Part shown: piece by piece, positions 41,674 through 50,683 of the stretch
How positions within the stretch are numbered: position 1 is the first letter of the stretch
How the letters are laid out: the number at the start of each line of letters is the position of its first letter
NCBI GenBank assembly: GCA_910587485.1
Contig: CAJUKN010000001.1
Span: 165,783-229,782 of the forward strand
DNA: 64,000 nt
Reading direction: 5' to 3'
Source: an uncultured Lachnospira sp.
Lineage (GTDB): Bacteria; Bacillota; Clostridia; Lachnospirales; Lachnospiraceae
Notes under the pieces: model-generated
Told to the model about the DNA's origin: nothing
Database searches by the model: none
What the model saw: only the letters and a program-made list of their open reading frames with translations
Position numbers and translations under genes: made by a program

Positions 41674-42150
41674 TTAGATTTTTTTCTGTTTGCAATGCAA
41701 TAAATAATAACCAAGAAGAAAAACACCTATCAACATGTTTGAAATAGATATTCCTAACATAAAGCCTGAAAGAAAATCTTGAATATTTGTTCCTCCAAAT
41801 ATTTGTGAAAGTACAAACATAACACCACCCATAATTATTAAAAAAAATCCACTAATTAGTGTTTTGATATTTTTTAAGTTTTGCATTTCTTTAATCATTT
41901 TAATAATTTGTTCATTATCATAAGTATGTATGCTTTTTTCATCTTCTTCACCATTCATTAACTCAGCAAGTGTAATGTTAAGTTCTTGACATAATATCTC
42001 AATAATAGAATAATCAGGCATACATTTTCCTGTTTCCCATTTTGAAATCGTTTTATTTGAAACGCCAATTTTTTCTGCAAGCTGCTCTTGGGTTAAGTTT
42101 TTTTCTTTTCGTTTTTGAGCAATAAATTTGCCTATTATAATTTGATTCAT
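41674..42150 (-). CDS. XRE-family HTH regulator with membrane-spanning C-terminus
   Basis: This 158-residue protein has an N-terminal XRE HTH (QKRKEKNLTQEQLAEKIGVS, then NKTISKWETGKCMPD, residues about 9-60), a charged helix, and two hydrophobic helices (FFLIIMGGVMFVLSQIF and a second ending GVFLLGYYLL). Membrane-linked XRE proteins of this kind are common in Clostridia and usually control neighbouring transporter or stress genes. It is divergent to the iorA operon, with 330 bp between, so it could regulate it. ATG 42150 has GGAGG 13 bases upstream, a wide spacing; TTG 42171 is the alternative. Confidence 0.85.
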   Translation of the reverse strand: MNQIIIGKFIAQKRKEKNLTQEQLAEKIGVSNKTISKWETGKCMPDYSIIEILCQELNITLAELMNGEEDEKSIHTYDNEQIIKMIKEMQNLKNIKTLISGFFLIIMGGVMFVLSQIFGGTNIQDFLSGFMLGISISNMLIGVFLLGYYLLHCKQKKI

Positions 42151-42325
42151 TTTTAATCTTAATACCTCCAAAATATTTTTATACCCTATATTTTAACGAT
42201 TTTTCTAAAAAATCAAATCCCCCAAAAAGAGAATATGCGTGGAATTTAAGATTTTATAAAATAATTGCCATGATTTTGTCTTTGTTCCACAAAAGTTAGA
42301 ATTTTGTTATTGTTAAATATAGGCA

Positions 42326-42354
42326 GTGAAAGCGTTATTACTTTCATATATAAT
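42326..42354 (+). promoter_or_regulatory. Possible promoter of the iorA operon
   Basis: GTGAAA (42326-42331) lies 17 bases before TATAAT (42349-42354). An inverted repeat TGAAAG (42327-42332)/CTTTCA (42341-42346) falls in the spacer and could bind a regulator. The rest of 42172-42479 is AT-rich and holds no gene. Confidence 0.45.
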
Positions 42355-42479
42355 TATGTGGAATCATGAAGAATTTTGTGGTAAAATAATCTTGTTTGTG
42401 CAGAATCTTAGAGTTAAAAAGAAAATAGAGATGATTTGAGCAAAAGAATATTGAAGACATAAGAAAGGAAGTGTAATTC

Positions 42480-44216
42480 GTGGACAAAAAAATTATGTTA
42501 GGAAATGAGGCGATTGCTAGAGGAGCCTATGAAGCAGGCGTAAAGGTTTCAGCAGCATATCCAGGTACGCCTAGCACAGAAATTAGTGAAAATATTGTTA
42601 AGTATGATGAAATTTATGCAGAATGGTCACCAAATGAGAAGGTGGCAATGGAGGTAGCAATTGGCGCTTCTATTAGTGGTGTGCGTGCTATGGTGTCAAT
42701 GAAACATGTAGGTGTGAATGTAGCAAGCGACCCTTTATATACAATTTCTTATGGTGGAGTAAATGGTGGTTTAGTGTTGGTGGCTGCGGACGACCCTGGT
42801 CTTTACAGTTCTCAAAACGAACAGGATACTAGATGTGTGGCAAGAGCAGCAATGGTACCAGTCTTAGAACCATCAGACAGTCAGGAAGCGAAGGATTTTG
42901 TAAAACTTGCTTATGAAATCAGTGAAAAATTTGATACGCCAGTTATTGTTAGAACAACTACTCGACTTGCTCACTCACAAGGAACCGTTACTTTAGAGGA
43001 GCGAGTGGAACCAGAGGACAAACCTTATGAGAGGAATCCTGCTAAATTTGTTATGATGCCGGGTAATGCTATTGGACGTCATCTTTATGTAGAAAAGAGA
43101 ATGAAAGCAATGGCAGAAGATAGCAGTAACTTTGAGATTAACAAAGCAGAATATAACGATACATCAATCGGATTTATCACCAGTGGAATCCCTTATCAGT
43201 ATGTAAAAGAAGCTTGTCCAAATGCTTCCGTATTAAAGCTTGGTATGGTTCACCCTCTTCCTAAGAAATTGATTGAGGAATTTGCCTCTAAGGTAGAAAA
43301 ACTTTACATATTTGAGGAATTAGAACCTGTTATTGAAGAACAAGTCAAATCATGGGGAATTGAAGCTACTGGCAAAGATATTTTTACTGTACAAGGTGAA
43401 TATTCAGCCAATATGATTCGAGAAAAAGTATTGAATGAAAAAGTGGATTCAAAAGAACCTGCACAGGTTCCTGCAAGACCACCTATTTTGTGTCCGGGTT
43501 GTCCTCATAGAAGTGTCTATTCTGTATTAAATAAATTAAAAATCCATGCAGCGGGTGACATTGGTTGTTATACACTTGGTGCTGTGCCTCCATTAAATGT
43601 TATTGATACCACTGTATGTATGGGAGCAAGCATTTCTACATTACATGGAATGGAAAAAGCAAAAGGCAAAGAATATATTAAGAATTGGGTAGCTGTAATT
43701 GGCGATTCTACTTTTTTACATACAGGCGTTAATTCGTTAATGAATATGGTATATAATCAGGCAACAGGAACGGTGCTTATTTTAGATAACTCTACCACAG
43801 GAATGACTGGACATCAAGACCATGCCGCAACAGGTAAAACATTAAAGGGTGAGGTTGTTCCAGCAATAAATATCTATGAATTATGTAAGGCAATGGGGAT
43901 TGAACATGTGGTTGAAGTCAATGCTTTTGATACAAAAGAATTAGAGAAGATTGTTAAGGAAGAAGTAGCACGAGATGCCGTTTCTGTTATTATTACTAAA
44001 TCGCCTTGTGTTTTGTTAAAAGGAAATGTATTTCCATATAAATGCAAACCAGTAGAAGAAAAGTGTAGGAAATGCGGCGCATGTTTAAAACCGGGCTGTC
44101 CAGCATTAACAAAGAAGCCTGATGGAAGCATTGTAATTGATGACACGATGTGTAATGGTTGTGGACTTTGTGAACAGATGTGTAATTTTGATGCAATAGA
44201 ACGAGTACAGGCATAG
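42480..44216 (+). CDS. iorA: Indolepyruvate ferredoxin oxidoreductase, alpha subunit
   Basis: This 578-residue thiamine-diphosphate and iron-sulfur subunit oxidatively decarboxylates aryl pyruvates (indolepyruvate, phenylpyruvate) to aryl-acetyl-CoA and reduces ferredoxin. It shows an N-terminal pyrimidine-binding domain (AAYPGTPSTEI), a CoA-linked middle domain, and the diphosphate motif GDSTFLHTGVNSLMN with NSTTGMTGHQDH. At the C-terminus two 4Fe-4S motifs can be seen (CRKCGACLKPGCP and CNGCGLCEQMC). GTG 42480 follows AAAGGAAG. It starts a six-gene unit with iorB, an aryl-CoA ligase and a symporter. Confidence 0.96.
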   Translation: MDKKIMLGNEAIARGAYEAGVKVSAAYPGTPSTEISENIVKYDEIYAEWSPNEKVAMEVAIGASISGVRAMVSMKHVGVNVASDPLYTISYGGVNGGLVLVAADDPGLYSSQNEQDTRCVARAAMVPVLEPSDSQEAKDFVKLAYEISEKFDTPVIVRTTTRLAHSQGTVTLEERVEPEDKPYERNPAKFVMMPGNAIGRHLYVEKRMKAMAEDSSNFEINKAEYNDTSIGFITSGIPYQYVKEACPNASVLKLGMVHPLPKKLIEEFASKVEKLYIFEELEPVIEEQVKSWGIEATGKDIFTVQGEYSANMIREKVLNEKVDSKEPAQVPARPPILCPGCPHRSVYSVLNKLKIHAAGDIGCYTLGAVPPLNVIDTTVCMGASISTLHGMEKAKGKEYIKNWVAVIGDSTFLHTGVNSLMNMVYNQATGTVLILDNSTTGMTGHQDHAATGKTLKGEVVPAINIYELCKAMGIEHVVEVNAFDTKELEKIVKEEVARDAVSVIITKSPCVLLKGNVFPYKCKPVEEKCRKCGACLKPGCPALTKKPDGSIVIDDTMCNGCGLCEQMCNFDAIERVQA

Positions 44217-44229
44217 ATTGGAGGAAGAC

Positions 44230-44802
44230 ATGACAAAAAATATAATGATTGTAGGTGTAGGTGGACAAGGAACCCTTCTGACCAGTCGAATTTTGGGAGG
44301 AATCACTTTAGATGCTGGATATGATGTAAAGTTGTCTGAAGTTCATGGTATGGCACAGAGAGGTGGAAGTGTAGTCACTTTTGTGCGTTATGGAGAAAAG
44401 GTTGCAGAACCAATTGTTGAGAAAGGTCATGCAGATGTATTAATTGCCTTTGAACAATTAGAGGCATTACGCTATGCACATTTTTTAAAAAAAGATGGTG
44501 TTTTAGTTGTAAATGAACAAAAAATTGAACCGATTACGGTTGTGACAGGTGCTGCTAAGTATCCAGAAGGTATTATAGAAGAATTGGAACAAGAACATAC
44601 TGTTTATAAAATTAATGCTATGGAAGAAGCGAAGAAATTGGGAAATTCTAAAGTATTTAATATTATTGTATTAGGTATGGCCGCAAAGCATATGGATTTT
44701 TCTAAAGAAGCATGGCTTAAAATTATTGAAAAAACAGTTCCTCCTAAGACAATAGAAACGAATAAAAAAGCATTTTTAAAAGGATATGAAGGGAAAGTTT
44801 AA
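44230..44802 (+). CDS. iorB: Indolepyruvate ferredoxin oxidoreductase, beta subunit
   Basis: This 190-residue gamma/beta-type subunit of the oxidoreductase has the characteristic IMIVGVGGQGTLLTSRILGG start, and EVHGMAQRGGSVVTFVR downstream. ATG 44230 follows GGAGGAAG; TTG 44218 is less likely. The stop codon TAA is made by the first bases of the family A repeat, so the repeat has moved into the very end of the gene or forms it. Confidence 0.95.
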   Translation: MTKNIMIVGVGGQGTLLTSRILGGITLDAGYDVKLSEVHGMAQRGGSVVTFVRYGEKVAEPIVEKGHADVLIAFEQLEALRYAHFLKKDGVLVVNEQKIEPITVVTGAAKYPEGIIEELEQEHTVYKINAMEEAKKLGNSKVFNIIVLGMAAKHMDFSKEAWLKIIEKTVPPKTIETNKKAFLKGYEGKV

Positions 44803-44879
44803 CCTCATAAAAAAGCCCCTATTTCAATGTCGTAGAGGCATAAGTGGTGGGAAACTTGCATTGTGATAGCAGCAAGCTA
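44800..44879 (+). repeat. Family A repeat, copy A4 (3' part missing)
   Basis: It starts TTAACCTCATAAAAAAGCCCC and ends at GCAGCAAGCTA. The 3' hairpin with AGCGGAT/ATCCGCT is gone, and the 5' hairpin has lost the GGGG arm (GGTGGGAAACTTGC). It fills most of the iorB-paaK gap and supplies the iorB stop codon. Confidence 0.65.
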
Positions 44880-44918
44880 TTATAAAATTTATCAATTATA
44901 CAAGAATGGAGGATTTAT

Positions 44919-46217
44919 ATGATTTGGAATGAAACAAAGGAATGTATGAGCAGAGATGAGTTGGAATTTCTGCAAAGCAAACGATTAGTTAAGACAGTGG
45001 ATAGAGTCTATCATAATGTAGAATTTTATCGTAAAAAAATGCAGCAGCTTGGTATTGAACCAGGCGATATCAAAGGCATTGAAGATTTGCATAAGCTGCC
45101 TTTTACAACAAAAAATGATTTGCGAGATACATATCCTTTTGGATTATTTGCAGTTCCTCAGTCTGAAATCATCCGTATTCATGCTTCCTCTGGTACTACT
45201 GGAAAGGCTACAGTAGTAGGATATACTAGAAGAGATTTGGATATTTGGAGCGAATGTGTGGCAAGAGCATTGTCGCAAGCAGGTGTTACTAGAGGTGACA
45301 TTATTCAAGTAGCATATGGTTATGGATTGTTTACTGGTGGACTTGGCGCGCATGGTGGTGCAGAGAAGCTTGGAGCTATGGTAGTGCCTATGTCTACAGG
45401 AAATACAAAGAAGCTTACAACGATGATGAAGGACTTTGGTGTTACGGCTATTGCCTGTACACCTTCATATCTGCTTCATATTGCAGAAGTGCTTGAGGAG
45501 GCAGGGGATATTCCAAATATCCAATTAAAGGCGGCTATTTGCGGTGCAGAACCTTGGACAGATAATATGCGCAGACAAATTGAGGAGCAGTTACATATTA
45601 AAGCATTTGATATTTATGGACTTTCTGAGGTGATGGGACCGGGTGTTGCTTGTGACTGTGAATACCATAAGGGACTTCATGTGTATGAAGACCACTTTTT
45701 ACCAGAAATTATTGACCCTGATACACTAGAACCTATGGAAAAAGGCGAAACAGGAGAATTGGTATTTACAACATTGACAAAAGAGGGATTACCTCTGCTA
45801 CGTTACCGCACAAAGGATTTGACAAGTATTTCTTATGATAAATGTGAGTGTGGCAGAACTTTAGCAAGAATTAGTCGATTCAAAGGTCGTTCTGATGATA
45901 TGTTAATTATTCGAGGCGTTAATGTATTTCCATCACAGATTGAAGCAGCTTTGTTAGAGATGGGCGAAGTTACTCCTCACTATATGATGATTGTAGACCG
46001 TCAAAATAATCTGGATACACTTGAAATTCAGGTAGAAGTTGATGAGCGCTTTTTCTCAGATGAAATTAAAAGTTTAGAAACGCTTTCAAAGAAAATTGCA
46101 CATGTGATTCAAAATGCCATTGGACTTGCTGTAAAAATTAAACTGGTTGCACCAAAAACATTGGAGCGCAGCATGGGCAAAGCAGTTCATGTTATTGACA
46201 AACGTAAATTGATATAA
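44919..46217 (+). CDS. paaK: Phenylacetate-CoA ligase family enzyme
   Basis: This 432-residue adenylate-forming enzyme makes (or, in reverse, uses) aryl-acetyl-CoA from arylacetate, ATP and CoA. The AMP-binding loop is HASSGTTGKATVVGYT (residues 88-103). The adenine-binding motif region is FDIYGLSEVMGPGVA, and the hinge region reads FKGRSDDMLIIRGVNVFPSQ. ATG 44919 follows GGAGG. Beside iorAB it probably handles indoleacetate or phenylacetate, and the pair could run in the energy-conserving direction in this anaerobe. Confidence 0.93.
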   Translation: MIWNETKECMSRDELEFLQSKRLVKTVDRVYHNVEFYRKKMQQLGIEPGDIKGIEDLHKLPFTTKNDLRDTYPFGLFAVPQSEIIRIHASSGTTGKATVVGYTRRDLDIWSECVARALSQAGVTRGDIIQVAYGYGLFTGGLGAHGGAEKLGAMVVPMSTGNTKKLTTMMKDFGVTAIACTPSYLLHIAEVLEEAGDIPNIQLKAAICGAEPWTDNMRRQIEEQLHIKAFDIYGLSEVMGPGVACDCEYHKGLHVYEDHFLPEIIDPDTLEPMEKGETGELVFTTLTKEGLPLLRYRTKDLTSISYDKCECGRTLARISRFKGRSDDMLIIRGVNVFPSQIEAALLEMGEVTPHYMMIVDRQNNLDTLEIQVEVDERFFSDEIKSLETLSKKIAHVIQNAIGLAVKIKLVAPKTLERSMGKAVHVIDKRKLI

Positions 46218-46229
46218 AGGAGGCAAAGC

Positions 46230-46664
46230 ATGTTTATCAAACAATTATCTGTATTTATTGAAAATCAGGAAGGACGTCTGGAAGAAGTGTTGGATGTCTT
46301 AAAACAGGAACAGATTAGTATTATTTCTTTAAGTCTAGCAGATACCAGTGAATATGGTCTGCTGCGTATGATTACTTCTAATCCAGAAGCAGGACAGAAG
46401 GCTTTAAAGGAAAAGGGATTTGCAGCAATGCTGACGGATGTGCTTGCTGTAAAGCTTTCTCATCAGGTGGGAAAGCTTCAAGAAGTATTAAGTTATGTAT
46501 GTAAGGCTGGGCTTAATGTAGAATATATGTATGCCTTGTCTAATAAAGATAACGAAGCCTCTATTATTTGTAAAATTTCTAATGCCGATGAGGCAGCAAC
46601 CTTGTTAAAAAGTAAAGAAGTAGAATTTTACAGCCAAGAAGATATTATGAAAATATTTTGTTAA
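46230..46664 (+). CDS. Tandem ACT-domain protein
   Basis: This 144-residue protein is made of two ACT domains (FIKQLSVFIENQEGRLEEVL at the start, and a second start at about residue 70, VKLSHQVGKLQEVLSYV). ACT domains bind amino acids as regulatory ligands. Such proteins regularly follow paaK in the iorAB-paaK clusters of anaerobes, so it may sense the aromatic amino acid or regulate the ligase. ATG 46230 follows AAAGGAGG. It has no catalytic motif. Confidence 0.9.
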   Translation: MFIKQLSVFIENQEGRLEEVLDVLKQEQISIISLSLADTSEYGLLRMITSNPEAGQKALKEKGFAAMLTDVLAVKLSHQVGKLQEVLSYVCKAGLNVEYMYALSNKDNEASIICKISNADEAATLLKSKEVEFYSQEDIMKIFC

Positions 46665-46707
46665 ATTTTGATTGAGTTTGCAAATTAAACAAGAATGGAG
46701 AATTTCT

Positions 46708-47559
46708 ATGATAGTTGATTTTCATACGCATATTTTTCCGGAGAAAATAGCGGCAAGAACGATTGAAAAATTGGAAAATATGTCTGGTATTAAAGCATTT
46801 ACAGATGGAAGAGAAGAAAGTCTTATTGTTTCAATGGAACAGGCAGGCGTAGATTTGTCTATTGTTCTTCCAGTGGTTACAAAACCAGAACAATTTGATA
46901 CGGTCAATAAATTTGCTGTACAGCTTAATGAAAAATATCAGGACAAAAAAAGACGACTTTTATCTTTTGGAGGTATTCATCCAGATACATCCGATTATAA
47001 AAAACAGCTTCAACTTATTTATGATTGGGGATTGCTTGGAATTAAGCTTCATCCAGATTATCAAAGTACCTATATAGATGACCTAAAATATATGAGGATT
47101 TTTGACTATGCTTCACAACTTGGGTTGATTATTGTTATTCATGCTGGCATTGATGTTGGATTTCCAGATAATGTGCGATGTACGCCAAAACGTATCCGCA
47201 AGGTTCTTGATGAGGTTGCTCCTCAAAATATGGTGCTTGCGCATTATGGCAGTTTTGGGTTATGGGATGAAGTAGAGGAACTTCTTATTGGACAAAACGT
47301 TTATTTGGATACGGCATATACTTTTGGATTTATTCAGGATGAGCAGTTTTTAAGGATTCTTAAGAATCATGGAGCAGATAATATTTTATTTGCTACGGAT
47401 AGTCCTTGGAGCGGACAAAAAGAATCGCTTTCTCATCTTCGTAATCTTGCCAGTAATCCAGAAGATAAAAATTTAGAGAATATAAATTCTTCAGATTTAG
47501 AAAAAATAACAGGACAGAATGCTATAAAGCTTCTGTGTGAAAAGTCTCTTGTCATTTAA
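46708..47559 (+). CDS. Amidohydrolase family (ACMSD/TIM-barrel) metal-dependent hydrolase
   Basis: This 283-residue amidohydrolase-2 type TIM-barrel shows the metal motif DFHTHIF at the start, LHPDYQSTY, VIHAGIDVGFP, LAHYGSFGLWDEV and the final Asp in FATDSPWSGQ. Related enzymes decarboxylate or hydrolyse aromatic acids, which agrees with the aromatic setting of the operon, but the substrate is not known. ATG 46708 follows ATGGAGA. It is followed by the symporter gene with a stretch of two Shine-Dalgarno-like sequences. Confidence 0.88.
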   Translation: MIVDFHTHIFPEKIAARTIEKLENMSGIKAFTDGREESLIVSMEQAGVDLSIVLPVVTKPEQFDTVNKFAVQLNEKYQDKKRRLLSFGGIHPDTSDYKKQLQLIYDWGLLGIKLHPDYQSTYIDDLKYMRIFDYASQLGLIIVIHAGIDVGFPDNVRCTPKRIRKVLDEVAPQNMVLAHYGSFGLWDEVEELLIGQNVYLDTAYTFGFIQDEQFLRILKNHGADNILFATDSPWSGQKESLSHLRNLASNPEDKNLENINSSDLEKITGQNAIKLLCEKSLVI

Positions 47560-47584
47560 AAAGGAGGCTACAAAGGAGGAAAAT

Positions 47585-49135
47585 GTGTTCATTAAAATTA
47601 TATTTTTAATTATATTTTTTGTGGTAATGATTGGGGTAGGTGTATATTCCAGAAAACACGCCACCAATGTAAATGATTTTGTGTTAGGTGGCAGAAGTGT
47701 AGGACCATGGCTTACTGCATTTGCCTATGGAACATCTTATTTTTCGGCTGTGGTCTTTGTAGGATATGCAGGACAGTTTGGTTACAAATATGGACTTGCC
47801 TCTACATGGATTGGAATTGGAAATGCGCTGATTGGTTCATTGTTAGCATGGGTGATACTTGGCAGACGTACTCGTATTATGAGTAATCACTTGACTGCTG
47901 CCACCATGCCAGATTATTTTGGAAAGCGTTATAACAGCAAATCACTTCGGATTGCAGCTTCGGCAATTTCCTTTATTTTCTTAATTCCTTATACGGCATC
48001 GGTATATAATGGTCTGTCACGTCTATTTGGTATGGCATTTGATGTTCCTTATGAGGTCTGTGTCATTGTTATGGCAGTATTAACTTGTGTCTATGTCATC
48101 TTAGGCGGTTATATGGCAACAGCAATTAATGATTTTATTCAAGGAATTGTTATGTTGGTGGGTATTGTAGCCGTAATTGCGGCAGTCTTAAGCGGACATG
48201 GTGGCTTTATGGAAGCAGTGCGTTCTCTGGCAGAGATGGAAAGTGATGTTGCGGTAACAATGGGACAAAAAGGTGCTTTTACCTCATTTTTTGGACCAGA
48301 CCCTTTCAATTTGTTAGGTGTTATTATCTTAACTTCTTTAGGAACTTGGGGATTGCCTCAAATGATACATAAGTTTTATGCTATCAAGGACGAAAAATCA
48401 ATACAATCTGGAACCATTATCTCTACTTTTTTTGCAGTAATTGTTTCTGGAGGCTGTTATTTTTTGGGAGGTTTTGGCAGATTATTTGACACAGCAGCAA
48501 TTCATAAGGCGGATGGAAGTGTAATTTATGATGCCATTATACCAGAAATGTTGTCTACACTGCCTGATATTTTGGTAGGTGTTGTGATTGTCTTAGTATT
48601 GTCAGCTTCGATGTCTACATTATCATCTCTAGTGTTGACTTCAAGTTCTACATTGACATTAGACTTTTTAAAAGATAATTTTATTAAGAAAATGAGTGAA
48701 AAGAAGCAGCTTTTATGTATGCGTATTTTGCTTGTATTCTTTATTGTATGTTCTGTTGTGCTTGCGCTGTTTCCACCACAGTCTATTGCACAATTTATTG
48801 CGCAGCTTATGGGAATTTCTTGGGGTGCGCTTGCAGGAGCTTTTTTGGCACCATTCCTTTATGGCTTATATTGGAAAGGTGTTACAAGGGCAGCAGTTTG
48901 GGCAAGTTTTATCTGCGGTATTGGCATTACAGTGTCTAACCTGTTTTTGTCGTATATTGCCTCGCCTATCAATGCAGGAGCGATTGCTATGATAGTTGGC
49001 TTAATTGTAGTACCTATTGTCAGCTTAATAACGCCAAAGATGAATAAAAAAGAAGTTGATGAAATCTTTAGCTGCTTAGAAGAACAAGTTGTTGTAGATA
49101 AGAAAATTGCATTACCTAAAGAACGAAAAAAATAA
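47585..49135 (+). CDS. Sodium:solute symporter family protein
   Basis: This 516-residue SSS-family (solute:sodium symporter) membrane protein has 13 or so TM segments. The family's N-terminal pattern is VNDFVLGGRSVGPWLTAFAY, followed by TSYFSAVVFVGYAGQFGY, and the GTWGLPQMIHKFYAIKDEK block is also present. GTG 47585 lies after GGAGGA. It is the last gene of the iorA operon and probably imports the aryl acid or amino acid used by it. It is unrelated in detail to the putP-type protein coded at 54673-56193. Confidence 0.92.
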   Translation: MFIKIIFLIIFFVVMIGVGVYSRKHATNVNDFVLGGRSVGPWLTAFAYGTSYFSAVVFVGYAGQFGYKYGLASTWIGIGNALIGSLLAWVILGRRTRIMSNHLTAATMPDYFGKRYNSKSLRIAASAISFIFLIPYTASVYNGLSRLFGMAFDVPYEVCVIVMAVLTCVYVILGGYMATAINDFIQGIVMLVGIVAVIAAVLSGHGGFMEAVRSLAEMESDVAVTMGQKGAFTSFFGPDPFNLLGVIILTSLGTWGLPQMIHKFYAIKDEKSIQSGTIISTFFAVIVSGGCYFLGGFGRLFDTAAIHKADGSVIYDAIIPEMLSTLPDILVGVVIVLVLSASMSTLSSLVLTSSSTLTLDFLKDNFIKKMSEKKQLLCMRILLVFFIVCSVVLALFPPQSIAQFIAQLMGISWGALAGAFLAPFLYGLYWKGVTRAAVWASFICGIGITVSNLFLSYIASPINAGAIAMIVGLIVVPIVSLITPKMNKKEVDEIFSCLEEQVVVDKKIALPKERKK

Positions 49136-49240
49136 TAGATGATAAATTATATCAAATTTGTAAGTTATGATAACTAATGAAGTATTCTTGTGATAATTGA
49201 TTTCTTGCTTACAAGCAATAAAAATATTTATATAAAAACA

Positions 49241-49287
49241 AAGACACTCTACTGAATGGTGATAATATACCCAGTAGAGTGTCTTTT
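49241..49287. terminator. Bidirectional terminator between the symporter and lexA
   Basis: AAGACACTCTACTG pairs with CAGTAGAGTGTCTT. Flanking A and T runs let it serve both convergent genes. Confidence 0.88.
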
Positions 49288-49335
49288 GATATTTTATATA
49301 ACAATTTCATAACATTTAAAAGAATATAGTAATAG

Positions 49336-49956
49336 TTAATCTATATTTAATCGAATAAGTCCAATTACTTTGCCTAATATTTCACAATCAGAAACAATAA
49401 TAGGCTCCATTGTATCATTTTCAGGCTGAAGTCGAATATGACCCTCCTCTTTATAAAATCTTTTCACTGTCGCAGAATCGTCAACTAAAGCAACAACAAT
49501 CTCTCCATTATGAGCAGCGTTTTGTTTTGATACAATGATATTATCACCATTAAAAATCCCTGCATTAATCATACTATCGCCTTTTACAGTGAGCATAAAA
49601 AGCTCTTGATTTGGCATATATTCAGCAGGAATAGGAAAGTAACTTACAACATTTTCTACTGCTAACAATGGTTCGCCAGCAGCAACCTTTCCAACAAGCG
49701 GAACATTGACTACTTCACGTCTAGTAAGATTAAAATTATCATCTATAATTTCGATAGCTCTTGGTTTGGTTGGGTCTCTTCTTATATATCCATTCTTCTC
49801 TAATGTCTCTAAATGTGCATGAACTGAAGATGTTGATTTTAAATTAACAGCTTCACATATATCTCTTACAGAAGGCGGATAACCTTTGTTTAAAATCTGT
49901 AATTTGATATAATCAAGAATTTCTGTCTGCTTTTTAGTTATTCTTCCATATGCCAT
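49336..49956 (-). CDS. lexA: LexA repressor
   Basis: This 206-residue LexA controls the SOS response. The N-terminal winged HTH is at residues about 1-65. The self-cleavage site Ala93-Gly94 is in GKVAAGEPL, the catalytic Ser128 is in VKGDSMI, and Lys165 is in SATVKRF. RecA filaments trigger cleavage. ATG 49956 follows AAAGGAG. Its promoter region is shared with the divergent LysM gene and carries several LexA boxes, so both genes should respond to DNA damage. Confidence 0.97.
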   Translation of the reverse strand: MAYGRITKKQTEILDYIKLQILNKGYPPSVRDICEAVNLKSTSSVHAHLETLEKNGYIRRDPTKPRAIEIIDDNFNLTRREVVNVPLVGKVAAGEPLLAVENVVSYFPIPAEYMPNQELFMLTVKGDSMINAGIFNGDNIIVSKQNAAHNGEIVVALVDDSATVKRFYKEEGHIRLQPENDTMEPIIVSDCEILGKVIGLIRLNID

Positions 49957-50015
49957 ATATGTTTTCTCCTTTCTTAATTGAATATATTAATTCTAACACA
50001 ATATATTAAAATTGC

Positions 50016-50127
50016 AAACAGATTTTCCGAAAAAACGTTCTTAAAAATTATTAACAAATATTGACAAACAGATGTTCGCATACTATAATTTTTTAATAAA
50101 ACAAACATTTGTTCCGAAAAAATGTTT
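50016..50127. promoter_or_regulatory. Cluster of LexA boxes between lexA and the divergent LysM gene
   Basis: With the Firmicute box core RAAC-N4-GTTY, four to five elements are seen: AAACAGATTTTC (50016-50027, one mismatch), GAAAAAACGTTC (50029-50040, one mismatch), AAACAGATGTTC (50066-50077), AAACATTTGTTC (50103-50114) and a weaker GAAAAAATGTTT (50116-50127). The third overlaps the -35 box of the plus-strand promoter. The first overlaps a possible minus-strand -35 box for lexA. Confidence 0.8.
50061..50089 (+). promoter_or_regulatory. Promoter of the yneA-like gene
   Basis: TTGACA (50061-50066), a 17-base spacer and TATAAT (50084-50089) match consensus. A LexA box begins at the last base of the -35 box, the expected place for tight SOS repression. 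Confidence 0.88.
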
Positions 50128-50175
50128 GTTTTAGCATTTTTTTAACAAAGGAAAAGGATATAGTGGAGGTGCATT

Positions 50176-50529
50176 ATGGGCAATAATAATAAAATGAAAT
50201 GTATTCAATCTATTAAATGCAGAAAAAAAAGAAAGATAAGCTATAAAAAATTAATGTTTCCTTCCATTATATTTTTTGTTATTATTTTATTTATATGTAT
50301 ACTTGGATTATTTAACGCCAATGCTTCAGAAGATAAGACAAAGAAGCAAGTAAACAAGCATTATTCATCTATTACAATACAACCAAAGGATAATTTATGG
50401 GGAATTGCAGAAAAATATGTTCAATATGAGAGTGTACCCTCTTATGTAGATAATATTAAAAAGTTAAATAATATGGACGAAGACACAATATATGCAGGGA
50501 AGAGTATTATAGTTTACTATTATGAGTGA
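50176..50529 (+). CDS. yneA: YneA-like SOS cell-division inhibitor (TM plus LysM)
   Basis: This 117-residue protein has a basic N-terminus, one TM helix at about 28-48 (FPSIIFFVIILFICILGLF) and an extracellular LysM domain at about 68-115 (ITIQPKDNLWGIAEKYVQYE, then the LNNMDEDTIYAGKSIIVYY end). YneA in Bacillus delays septation during the SOS response and is encoded divergently to lexA, exactly as here. ATG 50176 follows GTGGAGGTG. The LexA boxes upstream support this call strongly. The symbol is given by synteny and domain layout. Confidence 0.88.
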   Translation: MGNNNKMKCIQSIKCRKKRKISYKKLMFPSIIFFVIILFICILGLFNANASEDKTKKQVNKHYSSITIQPKDNLWGIAEKYVQYESVPSYVDNIKKLNNMDEDTIYAGKSIIVYYYE

Positions 50530-50683
50530 AGAGTAAAATTGAAAGCAGCAATAAAGATGAAGTAACAATATTTAAAGTTTTGAAGTTATGCAACCAGTAG
50601 TTTACATTTTGCAACCTAGCATTTGTGGGATTTTTTTCTTCAATGGAATATGATTACCTAAAAATTTAAAGGAGATAAAGGAT

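Noticed and set aside
43874..44306. Minus-strand frames across the iorA-iorB joint
   Set aside because: Shadows of the Cys-rich iron-sulfur coding sequence.
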